DNA from: Pseudonocardia sp. EC080619-01
GTDB taxonomy: Bacteria > Actinomycetota > Actinomycetes > Mycobacteriales > Pseudonocardiaceae
Reading direction: 5' to 3'
Length of the DNA: 64,000 nucleotides
Assembly: GCF_001420995.1 (NCBI RefSeq)
Contig: NZ_CP012184.1
Coordinates: forward strand, 2,154,501 to 2,218,500
The notes under the pieces are model-generated. The model was not told the origin of the DNA, did not search any database, and saw only the letters and a program-made list of their open reading frames with translations. The translations under genes were made by a program, and so were the position numbers. Within the stretch, counting starts at the first letter, position 1. Each line of letters starts with the position of its first letter. Of the stretch, positions 1 to 7,871 are shown piece after piece.

Positions 1-1
1 C

Positions 2-217
2 CTGGCCGACGAGCCGACCGGCAATCTCGACACCCGCTCCACCGTCGAGGTCATGGAGCTGCTGGTGGAGCTCAACGAGGCGGGCCGGACCGTCGTCCTG
101 ATCACGCACGAGGACGAGGTCGCCGAGTTCGCGCGACGGGTCGTACGGCTGCGCGACGGCCGGATCACCAGCGACGTCCGGCAGGAGCCGACCCGCACGA
201 CGGCCGGTCCGGCATGA
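2..217 (+). CDS. ABC transporter ATP-binding protein, MacB/LolD type (C-terminal fragment)
   Basis: Only the last 71 codons lie in the window. They carry Walker B with the D-loop (LADEPTGNLD) and the switch histidine (LITHED), the C-terminal part of an ABC nucleotide-binding domain. The stop overlaps the next start as ATGA, so ATPase and permease are translationally coupled. With the permease and the HlyD-like adaptor that follow, this fits a MacAB-type exporter energised by ATP. The substrate cannot be told. Truncation is by the window edge, not biological. Confidence 0.93.
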   Translation: MADEPTGNLDTRSTVEVMELLVELNEAGRTVVLITHEDEVAEFARRVVRLRDGRITSDVRQEPTRTTAGPA

Positions 218-1422
218 ACGTCGTCGAGGCGGCCCGCCTGGCACTGCGCGGGCTGCGTGCCAACAAGCTGCGCTCCGCCCTGACCACGCTCGGCATCATC
301 ATCGGGGTCTCCGCGGTCATCGTGCTGGTCGCGCTCGGCAACGGGATCCAGCGCGGTTTCAGCGACTCGTTCGGGTCGCTGGCCACCCAGATCACGGTGA
401 ACACCGACCAGGACGGCGGGGGCACGCCGCGCGCCCTCACCGACGCCGACGTCGCCGCGCTCGACGACCGCACCGACGCCCCGGACGTCGCCTCGGCGAC
501 ACCGGTCGCGGGCGGCCCGGTCGTCGTGCAGCGCGACGGCAGCGAGCGGTTCCGCGGCACGGCCACCGGCACCACCGCGGACTACCTCGACGTCACCGGC
601 CGTGACCTCGTCGTCGGCCGGATGTTCGACGACGCCGAGGTCCGGTCCAAGGCCAAGGTCGCAGTGCTCGCGCCCGGGCCGGTGCAGGAGCTGTTCGGCG
701 GGGACGCCGGGGCCGCGCTGGGCTCGGAGCTGCGGATCGGCCGGAGCTCGTTCCGGGTGATCGGCGTCGTGGAGGCCACCGGGGACGACCAGACGGTGAT
801 CATGCCGCTGGACACCGCCCGCGGGTTCGTCCTCGGCGGCGGCGAGGACATCGGCACCGTGCTGGTGCAGGCGACCTCGTCGGCCACCGTCCCGGCGGCG
901 CTGGACCAGGTCACGGCGTTGCTCGACGACCGGCGCGACGTCCGCGACCCCACGGACCGCGACTACTCCGCCACGGCGCAGCAGAACCTTCTCGACCAGG
1001 TCAACCAGACGCTCGGCTTCCTCACGCTGTTCACCGTGGCCGTCGCCGCGATCTCGCTGATCGTCGGCGGGGTCGGCGTCGCGAACATCATGCTGGTCAC
1101 GGTCACCGAACGGACCCGCGAGATCGGGATCCGCAAGGCCATCGGCGCGCCCCGGCGGGCCGTGCTGCAGCAGTTCCTGCTGGAGTCGACGATCCTCGCC
1201 GGGCTGGGCGGGCTCGCCGGCATCCTGCTCGGCGTCGGTCTGTCCACACTGGCCGCCGCCACCCTGCCGCAGGTGGTCCCCGACTTCCCGCCGCCCGTGG
1301 TGGATCCCGCCTCGGTCGTCGTCTCCTTCGTGATCAGCCTCCTCATCGGCCTCGTCGCCGGCGGGTACCCGGCCAACCGCGCCGCGCGGCTGCGCCCGAT
1401 CGAGGCGCTCCGGTTCCAGTGA
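214..1422 (+). CDS. ABC transporter permease, MacB/FtsX family
   Basis: 402 residues. An N-terminal membrane helix (about residues 18-40, LGIIIGVSAVIVLVALGNGI) is followed by a MacB periplasmic-core-like extracytoplasmic domain (about 45-265). Three C-terminal helices end in the FtsX fold, with VGGVGVANIMLVTVTERTRE and the coupling-helix motif EIGIRKAIGA. This is the MacB type IV/VII exporter permease layout, with the ATPase on a separate chain as usual in Gram-positives. It sits between the ATPase (4-base overlap) and the adaptor gene. It probably exports a lipophilic compound, peptide or drug; the substrate is inferred only by family. Confidence 0.92.
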   Translation: MNVVEAARLALRGLRANKLRSALTTLGIIIGVSAVIVLVALGNGIQRGFSDSFGSLATQITVNTDQDGGGTPRALTDADVAALDDRTDAPDVASATPVAGGPVVVQRDGSERFRGTATGTTADYLDVTGRDLVVGRMFDDAEVRSKAKVAVLAPGPVQELFGGDAGAALGSELRIGRSSFRVIGVVEATGDDQTVIMPLDTARGFVLGGGEDIGTVLVQATSSATVPAALDQVTALLDDRRDVRDPTDRDYSATAQQNLLDQVNQTLGFLTLFTVAVAAISLIVGGVGVANIMLVTVTERTREIGIRKAIGAPRRAVLQQFLLESTILAGLGGLAGILLGVGLSTLAAATLPQVVPDFPPPVVDPASVVVSFVISLLIGLVAGGYPANRAARLRPIEALRFQ

Positions 1423-1457
1423 CACCTCCACCCACGACCGACGACAGGGGGCCCCGC

Positions 1458-3140
1458 ATGCCGGTTCCGGCATCCCGGCAGACGACTCGACGACGACCCG
1501 GCCGGCGCTGGGCGGCACTGCTGCCGCTGCTCGCCGTCGCGTCGTGCACCGCGGGCCAGACACCGCCACCGGTCGTCGACGTCGACCGCGGCGAGGTCGT
1601 GTCGAGCGTCGCGGCGACCGGCTCACTGGTGTCGATCACCGAGCAGAACCTCGGGTTCGCCGAGGGCGGCCGGCTGTCCGAGGTCCTGGTCGAGGTGGGC
1701 CAGCGGGTCGAGCCCGGCCAGATCCTCGCCCGGCTCGACGACTTCGCCCTCTCCCAGGCCCTGGAGCAGAGCCGGGCCCAGCTCGCCCAGCAGCAGGCGG
1801 CGCTCGACAAGATCCGCAACAGCAACTCGGTGGAGGCCGCGGCCGCGAACCTCGACCAGGCACGGGCCGTCCTCGACGCGACCCGGGGTCAGGTGGACGC
1901 GACGAACCGGGCGGGCGAGGTCGCCGTCGAACGGGCGCGGGTCCAGCTGGACTTCGACCGGAAGAGCCTCGAGCGCGCGGAGGAGCAGCTCCGGGAGGCC
2001 GAGGCGGCCTGCGGCACCGGGAGCTCCACGTCGCCCTCGACCTCGCCGTCCACCTCGCCGTCGGAGCCCGGCTCCGGAGGCCTCGGGAGCCTGCTCGGCC
2101 GTGGCGCCGAGGGCGGTACCGACGGGGCCACCGGTGCGACGCCCGGCGGGTCCACCGGCGGGCTGACCACCGACCCGGCGTGCCAGAACGTCCCGACGGC
2201 CGAGAGCGCCGTCCAGCAGGCCAAGGGCGTGGTGGTCACGTCGAAGACCAACCTGGCGACGGCCGAGCAGCAGGCCAGGACCGAGCAGGCCGCGGGCCGG
2301 GTCTCCATCGAGCAGGCCCGCACCAGCGTGGTCACCGCGGAGAACGACCTCGGCCTCGCGGGCACGGACCGGCCGGCCGACACCAGCGCCCAGGAGGCGA
2401 TGGTTCGCGACGCCGAGGCCGCCGTCGCCCTGGCCCAGAACGACCTGGACGCCGCCGCACTCCGCGCCCCGACCGCCGGGGTGGTCTCCGAGGTCAACGG
2501 CGCCACCGGCGAGTTCCTCCCGGCCGCGTCCGGGACGACCGCCCTCGCGCCGGGCAGCTCGGCCCGGATCCCCGACGCCGCCGCGAGCGGTGCGTCGGGC
2601 ACTGGCGGCGGGGACGCCGCGGGCGCCGCCGGGGCCGGCGGCGGACCGTTCATCGTCCTCAACGACGTCGCGTCGTTCCAGCTCGTCGTGCCCTTCGAGG
2701 AGTCCGACGCCGCGCGCATCCAGCCCAACCAGGAGGTCGACGTGACCGTCGACGCGGTCCCCGGCCTGACCACGCCGGCCACCGTGCTGGCGATCGCGCC
2801 GACCGGTCGCGACGTCTCCGGCATCGTCAACTACTACGCCTCGATCGTCCTCCGGGAGGGCGACCCGCAGCTCCGCGACGGACAGACCGCTGAGGCCGCC
2901 GTCCGGGTCGAGGCGGCCGACGGGGTGCTGCGCGTCCCGTCGTCCACGGTCCGGACGGAGAACGGGCAGCGGATCGTCGACGTCCTCGGCGAGGACGGCG
3001 AGGCCGCCCCGGTGCCCTTCGTCCCGGGCATGGTCGGGGACGAGTTCACCGAGGTCCGCTCCGGGCTCGACGAGGGCCAGTCGGTGCTGCTGCCGCAGGG
3101 TCAGGTCGCCGCTGCGCCGGGTGGGCCGCCGCAGAACTGA
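1458..3140 (+). CDS. Efflux adaptor lipoprotein, HlyD/MacA-like
   Basis: Adaptor subunit of the ABC exporter encoded just upstream. An arginine-rich N-terminus precedes a hydrophobic stretch and lipobox LAVASC, so it is probably a lipoprotein. Then come a biotinyl-lipoyl half-motif, a long coiled coil rich in Ala, Gln and Glu (roughly residues 75-330) interrupted by a Ser/Thr/Pro/Gly-rich insert, the second half-motif (RAPTAGVVSEVNG) and a C-terminal beta-barrel. I chose the ATG preceded by AGGGGG at good spacing. A GTG at 1419 overlaps the permease stop as GTGA and would add 13 residues. The coiled-coil insert with cysteines is unusual for MacA. Confidence 0.88.
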   Translation: MPVPASRQTTRRRPGRRWAALLPLLAVASCTAGQTPPPVVDVDRGEVVSSVAATGSLVSITEQNLGFAEGGRLSEVLVEVGQRVEPGQILARLDDFALSQALEQSRAQLAQQQAALDKIRNSNSVEAAAANLDQARAVLDATRGQVDATNRAGEVAVERARVQLDFDRKSLERAEEQLREAEAACGTGSSTSPSTSPSTSPSEPGSGGLGSLLGRGAEGGTDGATGATPGGSTGGLTTDPACQNVPTAESAVQQAKGVVVTSKTNLATAEQQARTEQAAGRVSIEQARTSVVTAENDLGLAGTDRPADTSAQEAMVRDAEAAVALAQNDLDAAALRAPTAGVVSEVNGATGEFLPAASGTTALAPGSSARIPDAAASGASGTGGGDAAGAAGAGGGPFIVLNDVASFQLVVPFEESDAARIQPNQEVDVTVDAVPGLTTPATVLAIAPTGRDVSGIVNYYASIVLREGDPQLRDGQTAEAAVRVEAADGVLRVPSSTVRTENGQRIVDVLGEDGEAAPVPFVPGMVGDEFTEVRSGLDEGQSVLLPQGQVAAAPGGPPQN

Positions 3141-3151
3141 GGTTCGCCGTG

Positions 3152-3195
3152 CACCCACGGCCCGGACGGCCCGTGCCTGCTCCGGGCCGTGGGTG
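3152..3195 (+). terminator. Strong hairpin terminator after the exporter operon
   Basis: A 15-bp perfect stem (arms CACCCACGGCCCGGA and its complement) with a short GC-rich loop lies 12 bases after the adaptor stop. There is no clear U-tract, as is common in high-GC actinobacteria. It also faces the convergent RidA gene, so it may act in both directions. Confidence 0.75.
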
Positions 3196-3224
3196 ACCCT
3201 CGTGGCTCGACAGGCTCCAGCCGG

Positions 3225-3638
3225 TCAGCGGTCACGGACCGCGGCGACGGCCTCGATCTCGACGAGCTGGTCGTCGTAGCCCAGCACGGTCACCCCGAGC
3301 AGCGTGCTGGGCGCGTCGTGCTCGCCGAAGGCATCCCGCACGACCTCCCACGCCGCGACCAGGTCGGCCTGCCTGGTCGATGCGACCAGCACCCGGGTGC
3401 TGACGACGTCGCTCAGCGACGCCCCGCTCTCCTCCAGTGCCGTCGTCAGGTTCTCGACGGCCTGGGCCGCCTGACCCGCGTAGTCACCGACCGCGACGGT
3501 CGCACCGTCCGCGTCGAGCGGGCAGCTGCCCGCCAGGAAGATCAGTCGCGTGCCGGCGGGCACCGTCGCGGCGTAGGCGTACTCGGCGACGTCGGAGAGT
3601 CGCGAGGAACGGATCAGGGTCACGGCCGTGGTCATCAC
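3225..3638 (-). CDS. RidA/YjgF/YER057c family protein
   Basis: 137 residues, one RidA domain over nearly the whole length. RidA proteins are trimeric and typically hydrolyse reactive enamines/imines released by PLP enzymes. The pattern here fits the fold (SGASLSDVVSTRVLV and the terminal VEIEAVA strand). The Arg of archetypal RidA, needed for imine deamination, appears replaced: the aligned stretch reads APSTLLGV. So it is likely a Rid subgroup member of unknown chemistry. Two adjacent ATGs are possible starts. It is convergent with the exporter operon and has no functional partner nearby. Confidence 0.88.
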   Translation of the reverse strand: MMTTAVTLIRSSRLSDVAEYAYAATVPAGTRLIFLAGSCPLDADGATVAVGDYAGQAAQAVENLTTALEESGASLSDVVSTRVLVASTRQADLVAAWEVVRDAFGEHDAPSTLLGVTVLGYDDQLVEIEAVAAVRDR

Positions 3639-3672
3639 CGCCGACGTTAGCCGGACGCTCCTCCCGGCGGGA

Positions 3673-4314
3673 TCAGATTTCCGGTGTCCGGAGCGGGTCG
3701 TCCTGCGGCGCGGGCTCCCGCACGAGCGTCATCGACACGAGCTCGGTGAACCCGACCCGCTTCGCGAAACGCACCGAGCGACGCTTGTACACCGTGAAGC
3801 CGAGCTTCGTGTACAGCCCGAGGGCGGCGACGTTCGTGTCCTTGATGTCCTCGAGCACGTACTCGCGGTATCCCGGCAGCGCGAGCAGGTGACGCAGCAG
3901 CGCGGTGCCGACTCCCCGCCCCTGATGCTCCGGTTCGGTGGCGACGAACCCGATCTCGGCGAGCCCCGGCCGTGCACCCTCCGAGGGAGGCATGAACCAC
4001 CTCCGGATCACAACGTAACCGAGCAGCCCGCGGACCAGCCCGAGATGACGCCTGATCTCCCGGAACCGCGGCGCGAACAGCGTCTGCTCCGCCTCGGTGA
4101 GCGACGCCAGACCGGCGGGCTCCCCGTCCACGAGGGCGACGTGGAACCGTTCGAGCAGCAGCATGTGCTCGAACGCGTCGGCCAGTCTCCCGGGGTCGCG
4201 GGAGAAGGCGACGAAGTCGTCGGCGAAGCTCCGTACGTACACCTCGGTGATGCGGCGCCGGTACTCCTCGCCGAGGACGTCTCCGCGCTCGACCACGACA
4301 CTGGACTCGATCAT
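3673..4314 (-). CDS. GNAT family N-acetyltransferase
   Basis: 213 residues. Acetyl-CoA binding motif A is seen as EPEHQGRGVGTALLRHLL, preceded by the beta4 strand AEIGFVATE and followed by motif B (NVAALGLYTKLGFTVYKRR). These are the normal GNAT landmarks. The N-terminal 100 residues are helix-rich and not diagnostic of a substrate. Possible targets include small amines, antibiotics or protein termini; the sequence does not decide. It stands alone, 34 bases downstream of the RidA gene on the same strand and about 160 bases from the tRNA. Confidence 0.88.
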   Translation of the reverse strand: MIESSVVVERGDVLGEEYRRRITEVYVRSFADDFVAFSRDPGRLADAFEHMLLLERFHVALVDGEPAGLASLTEAEQTLFAPRFREIRRHLGLVRGLLGYVVIRRWFMPPSEGARPGLAEIGFVATEPEHQGRGVGTALLRHLLALPGYREYVLEDIKDTNVAALGLYTKLGFTVYKRRSVRFAKRVGFTELVSMTLVREPAPQDDPLRTPEI

Positions 4315-4477
4315 TCCCGGCTGCTCCGCTCGTCAGGCACTCTGCCGGTGAACACTAGCCAGCGGCCCGGCCCGCACCGGGACACCGGACGGACGCCGCA
4401 CCATGTGTCCCGGATGTGCCCCCTGACGACGACGGCGGCGACGAGGCGCCGGAGACTCCCAGGTAACCTCCACGTAC

Positions 4478-4550
4478 GCCCTCGTAGCTCAGGGGATAGA
4501 GCACCGCTCTCCTAAAGCGGGTGTCGCAGGTTCGAATCCTGCCGGGGGCA
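4478..4550 (+). tRNA. tRNA-Arg (anticodon CCU)
   Basis: A 73-nt cloverleaf folds by eye: acceptor GCCCTCG/CGGGGGC with one G-U pair, D stem GCTC/GAGC, anticodon stem CCGCT/AGCGG with loop CTCCTAA, and T arm GCAGG-TTCGAAT-CCTGC. Positions 34-36 read CCT, so it decodes AGG, a rare Arg codon in GC-rich actinobacteria. CCA is not encoded. The gene lies immediately before a toxin-antitoxin pair, a common location for inserted DNA. Confidence 0.97.
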
Positions 4551-4742
4551 CGCAGGTCAGAGGCACATCGACGATCCTCCGACCGACTGCCGCCGAGCCC
4601 GCGAAATCCTCTACAGCCTGTTCCAGGCCTGCGTGACTCACCACCCTGTCGATCCAGCGCGCCGCTTTCTTCGAGAGCGGTCCATCAGATGGTGTTCGAC
4701 GACGTCGTCGGGCACCCCGATCCGGCAGACTGGACCCTGATT

Positions 4743-4769
4743 GCTATGAGAGCGCTATCGTGACGCTAT
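4743..4769 (+). promoter_or_regulatory. Probable vapBC promoter/operator: three GCTAT repeats at 11-bp spacing
   Basis: GCTAT occurs at 4743, 4754 and 4765, exactly one helical turn apart. The middle copy overlaps a -10-like TATCGT that ends seven bases before the antitoxin ATG, suggesting a leaderless message. Antitoxin-toxin complexes usually repress their own promoter cooperatively. A phased array on one DNA face suits that, but binding is inferred. Confidence 0.55.
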
Positions 4770-5061
4770 GAGCCAGGAGATCCGGCAGTCGGAGTTGCGC
4801 AACGACAACGCGTCGGTCATGCGCCGGGTCGCCGAGGGCGAGTCCTTCGTCGTGACGGTGAACGGCCGTCCGGTAGCCGATGTGGTCCCGCACCAGCGGG
4901 GCACGGGCAAGCGCCGGTTCGTCCCGGTGTCCGAGCTCGTCGATACGTTCGCGACGGAGCCGCCTCCCGACCCGGCGGCGTGGCAGGCCGACCTGGATGC
5001 CGCTGACGAGCTCTTCGGCGACGACGACATCGCCGACCCGTTCGACGGTGGCCGGCGTTGA
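4768..5061 (+). CDS. Type II antitoxin, Phd/YefM-like (VapB role)
   Basis: 97 residues. The N-terminal 50 show the Phd/YefM DNA-binding fold pattern (SELRNDNASVMRRVAEGESFVVTVNGRPVADVVPH). The acidic C-terminal half, rich in Asp, Glu and Pro, is the expected toxin-wrapping tail. It should bind and neutralise the PIN toxin encoded next and repress the operon. Its stop overlaps the toxin TTG start by two bases, the classic antitoxin-first arrangement. A phased repeat array lies directly upstream. Confidence 0.9.
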   Translation: MSQEIRQSELRNDNASVMRRVAEGESFVVTVNGRPVADVVPHQRGTGKRRFVPVSELVDTFATEPPPDPAAWQADLDAADELFGDDDIADPFDGGRR

Positions 5062-5474
5062 CGAGGAGCGAGCCGCGCCGAGCCCTGCTCGACACCTCCG
5101 TCGTGATCGACTTCCCGGCCGCTCGGGTTCTCGAGGTCGCCGACGAGGTCGCTGTCTCGGCGGTCACGATGGGCGAGCTGCACTACGGGGTGACCGCCAC
5201 GGCCGACCCTCTGGTCCAGATGCGCCGACGCCGACGCGTGCAGGCCGTCCTCGACCGGTTCGAGGTACTGCCGTTCGACGTGGTGACCGCCGAGTACTAC
5301 GGGGCGTTGGCCACCCTGGTGCGCCAGATCGGGCGGAATCCCCGACCACGACGGATGGACCTGCAGATCGCCGCCACCGCGGCGCGGCACGATGTCGCGC
5401 TGTTGACCCGCAACGCCGCTGATTTCGCCGGCCTCGAGTCGGCGCTGACCGTGATCGACCTGATGGACGGGTAG
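5058..5474 (+). CDS. vapC: PIN-domain toxin ribonuclease, VapC family
   Basis: 138 residues, the usual VapC length. The four-acid PIN active site is visible: Asp in LLDTSVVID, Glu in TMGELHYG, Asp in RMDLQIAATAA, and Asp/Asn in LLTRNAADF. VapC toxins are Mg-dependent endoribonucleases that cut tRNA or rRNA and stop translation. The start is TTG, overlapping the antitoxin stop; translational coupling would keep toxin below antitoxin. The pair sits between tRNA-Arg and a truncated reductase remnant, suggesting the module was inserted here. Confidence 0.92.
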   Translation: MTRSEPRRALLDTSVVIDFPAARVLEVADEVAVSAVTMGELHYGVTATADPLVQMRRRRRVQAVLDRFEVLPFDVVTAEYYGALATLVRQIGRNPRPRRMDLQIAATAARHDVALLTRNAADFAGLESALTVIDLMDG

Positions 5475-5565
5475 CGGACGCCGTGGACCTCGTGACCGGC
5501 ACGCTGCATCAGCCCGGCGCAACCGATCCCATTGCGCCGCAACCGACGACAGCGACCTCTGCCAT
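5475..5565 (-). pseudogene. Remnant of an NAD(P)-binding reductase, ketopantoate-reductase-like N-terminus
   Basis: On the minus strand an ATG with a strong GGAAGGGGAG ribosome site opens MAEVAVVGCGAMGS, a textbook dinucleotide-binding GxGxMG start as in 2-dehydropantoate 2-reductase. A one-base deletion shifts the frame. The next frame continues AGLMQRAGHEVHGV, exactly what should follow in that family. Similarity then stops near the end of vapC. So about 30 codons of a once-real gene remain, cut by the toxin-antitoxin module and frameshifted. It lies downstream of the Lrp gene on the same strand. Confidence 0.65.
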
Positions 5566-5615
5566 TCTGTCTCCCCTTCCGGTGTGTTGCGCCCTCAGCC
5601 GACAGGTGTCCGCCG

Positions 5616-6068
5616 TCAGAGCGGGAGCACTCGATTCTCGACGACACTCTTCATGACCAGGGTGGAGCTGAGGCGCTGAACTCCGGGGAGCGCCGCGAGT
5701 CGCTCGTCGTAGAGCTCCTGGAACGCGGTCAGGTCGCGTGTGAGGACGCGGAGCAGGTAGTCGGGGTCTCCGAAGAGACGTTGGGCCTGCACGACGTGTG
5801 CGATGTCGGCGACGGCCCCCTCGAAGGCGTCGATGGTGTCGCGGTCGGACTCGCGCATGGTCACGAAGACGAGGGAGTCGAAGTCCAGGCCGAGGACGTG
5901 GGGATCGAGATGGGCTCGGTACCCGGCGACGGCGCCGGCCTGCTCGAGCGCCCGCAGTCGCCGGTGACACGGCGACACGCTGAGCTGCACCCGCTCCGCC
6001 AGTTCCGTGATGGTCATTCGGCCGTCCTCCTGGAGCTCGGCAAGAATTTTTCGGTCAGTGGCATCCAC
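5616..6068 (-). CDS. Lrp/AsnC family transcriptional regulator
   Basis: 150 residues with GTG start. The N-terminal winged HTH (DRKILAELQEDGRMTITELAERVQLSVSPCHRRLRALE) is followed by the RAM ligand-binding domain (about 65-145), including the GDPDYLLRV loop. Lrp-type proteins sense amino acids as octamers. It is divergent from a LysE exporter, like LysG/LysE in corynebacteria (LysG itself is LysR-type), so it probably activates export when an amino acid accumulates. The 123-base divergent region holds a candidate inverted repeat. Confidence 0.93.
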   Translation of the reverse strand: MDATDRKILAELQEDGRMTITELAERVQLSVSPCHRRLRALEQAGAVAGYRAHLDPHVLGLDFDSLVFVTMRESDRDTIDAFEGAVADIAHVVQAQRLFGDPDYLLRVLTRDLTAFQELYDERLAALPGVQRLSSTLVMKSVVENRVLPL

Positions 6069-6074
6069 CCATGG

Positions 6075-6110
6075 ATTCTTACTTCAAGTGAGCCGCTCCG
6101 TCGAAAGAAT
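6075..6110. promoter_or_regulatory. Candidate Lrp-family operator (ATTCTT / AAGAAT inverted repeat)
   Basis: ATTCTT and AAGAAT form a six-base dyad with a 24-base spacer beside the Lrp start and upstream of lysE. The A/T content is unusual for this genome. Lrp proteins tolerate widely spaced half-sites, but the match is short. Confidence 0.3.
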
Positions 6111-6191
6111 GAGAACACCTTCCACCGCTGCGCTCCTAGCGTTGCCGGCAGGCCCGGAGGCGCTCCGGAGCCCGGAACAGAGGAGGCAGGC

Positions 6192-6809
6192 ATGGTGGTC
6201 GGGACGGTCGTCGCGTTCTGGGGACTGTCGCTGCTACTCGTGTGCACTCCCGGTGCGGACTGGGCGTACGCGATCGGCGCCGGAGTCGGGCAGCGCAGCG
6301 TCCTCCCCGCCGTCGCAGGCCTGATGGCCGGGCACCTGACCCTGACGGCGGCGGTCGCCGCGGGGATGGCGGCGGTCATGGCGGGTTCCCCGACGATCCT
6401 GACCGCACTCACGGCGATCGGTGCCGCCTACCTCGTGTGGCTGGGGCTGTCCGGCCTCACCCGCCCCGCAGGCGCGGTGCCGGGCGCAACGGTCGAGACG
6501 GCGTCGTGGCTGCGGCAGGTCACGAAGGGCGCAGGGATCAGCGGGTTGAACCCGAAGGCGCTACTGCTGATCCTTGCCGTGCTGCCCCGGTTCACGGACC
6601 CTGCGAGCTCCTGGCCGGCGGGTATCCAGATGCTGGTTCTCGGCGCGGTGCACGTGGTGACCTGCGGAGTCGTCTACATCGGCGTCGGGATCGGCGCACG
6701 ACGCCTCCTCGCCGCGCGGCCGACATGGTCACGGCTGGTGTCGCGCGTGTCCGGCGCCGCGATGGTCGTGCTGGGCGCGGGCCTGCTCGTCGGACAGTTC
6801 GCCGGCTGA
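6192..6809 (+). CDS. LysE/RhtB family amino-acid exporter
   Basis: 205 residues with about six hydrophobic segments, the LysE/RhtB size. The family signature near the N-terminus is present (LLLVCTPGADWAYAIGAGVGQR), and the mid-region motif GLNPKALLLILAVLPRF is typical of RhtB-type members. The start is fixed by AGGAGG five bases before the ATG. It should expel an amino acid or analogue by proton antiport across the membrane. The divergent Lrp regulator supports amino-acid homeostasis; the exact substrate is open. Confidence 0.93.
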   Translation: MVVGTVVAFWGLSLLLVCTPGADWAYAIGAGVGQRSVLPAVAGLMAGHLTLTAAVAAGMAAVMAGSPTILTALTAIGAAYLVWLGLSGLTRPAGAVPGATVETASWLRQVTKGAGISGLNPKALLLILAVLPRFTDPASSWPAGIQMLVLGAVHVVTCGVVYIGVGIGARRLLAARPTWSRLVSRVSGAAMVVLGAGLLVGQFAG

Positions 6810-6868
6810 ACCTCCCGCTCCATCGTGGGTCCTGGCCCCCGATCGTTGTTGAGCATAGAGTCAAAAAC

Positions 6869-7849
6869 ATGACGGACGACGCGCTCGACGACGACCGGCT
6901 GCCGAAGTGGGTGCGCTATCGGCCGCGCCCGTTCCCGGATGCCAACCTGTTGTTGCTGCCGGGACCGGAACCCGCGTTGGTGGACACCGGCTTCGTCGGC
7001 CACGCCGAGCAGACCCGCGCGTGGGCCGAAGCCGAGGCCGGCACCCGGATCGCCACGGTCGTCAACACGCACTGGCACGCCGACCACGTCGGCGGCAACG
7101 CCGCCCTGCAGGCCACCGGCGCACAGATCGCCGCCGGCGCCCCCGATGCCGATGCCGTCGCCCGGCGCGATCCCGGCTGCTGCATGGCCGAGTACCTCGA
7201 CCAACCCGTCAGCCCGTACACCGTCGACCGCTCCCTCGAGGACGACGAGATGCTCCGGCTCGGCGAGGTCGAGTGGCAGGTCGTGCACACACCCGGCCAC
7301 ACCCGCGGACATCTGAGCCTGTGGCAGCCCGAGGAGCGGCTGCTCGTCGTGGGGGACGCGCTGTCGGACCACGACGTCGGCTGGGTCTCCACCGCACTCG
7401 ACGGCCCGGACGCCGCCGCGATCGCGAAGGCGTCGCTGGAGCGGCTCGACGGCCTGCACCCCAGGGTGCTCCTCCCGGCGCACGGACGGATCCCCGACGA
7501 CCCCGCCGCCGCACTGGCGAACGCCCACCGCCGCGCCCAGCGCCTGGTCGACGATCCGCAGGGTGCCGTCTGGTATGCCGCCCGCCGCATCTTCGGCTAC
7601 GCCCTGATGATCCGCGGCGGCATCCCGCTCCCCGAGCTGCAGGACTACCTGCTCGCCCGGGCCTGGATCACCGACACCGCGACCCAGCTCGACCGGTCGG
7701 CCCCGGACGTCGTCGACGAGCTCGTCACCACGATGCGGCGCAGCGGTGCGGTCGTCGAGCAGGACGGACGTCTGTGGGCGGCCGCGGAATACGTCCCCGT
7801 CGACCCCACTGCGCTCGACCAGCCCTGGCCGCGCGACTGGCCACTCTGA
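6869..7849 (+). CDS. MBL-fold metallo-hydrolase
   Basis: 326 residues. Metal-binding motif HWHADHVGG (His68, His70, Asp72, His73) is complete. It is followed by HTPGHTRGHL, the bridging Asp in VVGDALSDHD and the last His in LLPAHGRIPDD, so an active binuclear hydrolase of the glyoxalase II-like branch is expected. A C-terminal helical domain (about 225-326) resembles the winged-helix tail of LACTB2-like proteins. A TAGAGT -10-like box ends seven bases before the ATG, so the mRNA may be leaderless. An enoyl-CoA hydratase follows 22 bases later, hinting at thioester work. Confidence 0.9.
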   Translation: MTDDALDDDRLPKWVRYRPRPFPDANLLLLPGPEPALVDTGFVGHAEQTRAWAEAEAGTRIATVVNTHWHADHVGGNAALQATGAQIAAGAPDADAVARRDPGCCMAEYLDQPVSPYTVDRSLEDDEMLRLGEVEWQVVHTPGHTRGHLSLWQPEERLLVVGDALSDHDVGWVSTALDGPDAAAIAKASLERLDGLHPRVLLPAHGRIPDDPAAALANAHRRAQRLVDDPQGAVWYAARRIFGYALMIRGGIPLPELQDYLLARAWITDTATQLDRSAPDVVDELVTTMRRSGAVVEQDGRLWAAAEYVPVDPTALDQPWPRDWPL

Positions 7850-7871
7850 CCCCGTCCACCGAGGAGATCCC

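Noticed and set aside
1544..2893. Alternative long frame inside the efflux adaptor gene
   Set aside because: Same-strand shifted frame of a gene with clear lipobox, coiled coil and lipoyl motifs; its Arg/Pro-rich product is nonsense.
4551..5475. A second tRNA-Arg attachment site bounding the toxin-antitoxin module
   Set aside because: I looked for a repeat of the tRNA 3' end after vapC and near the reductase remnant and saw none, nor an integrase gene; insertion is inferred only from the truncated gene.
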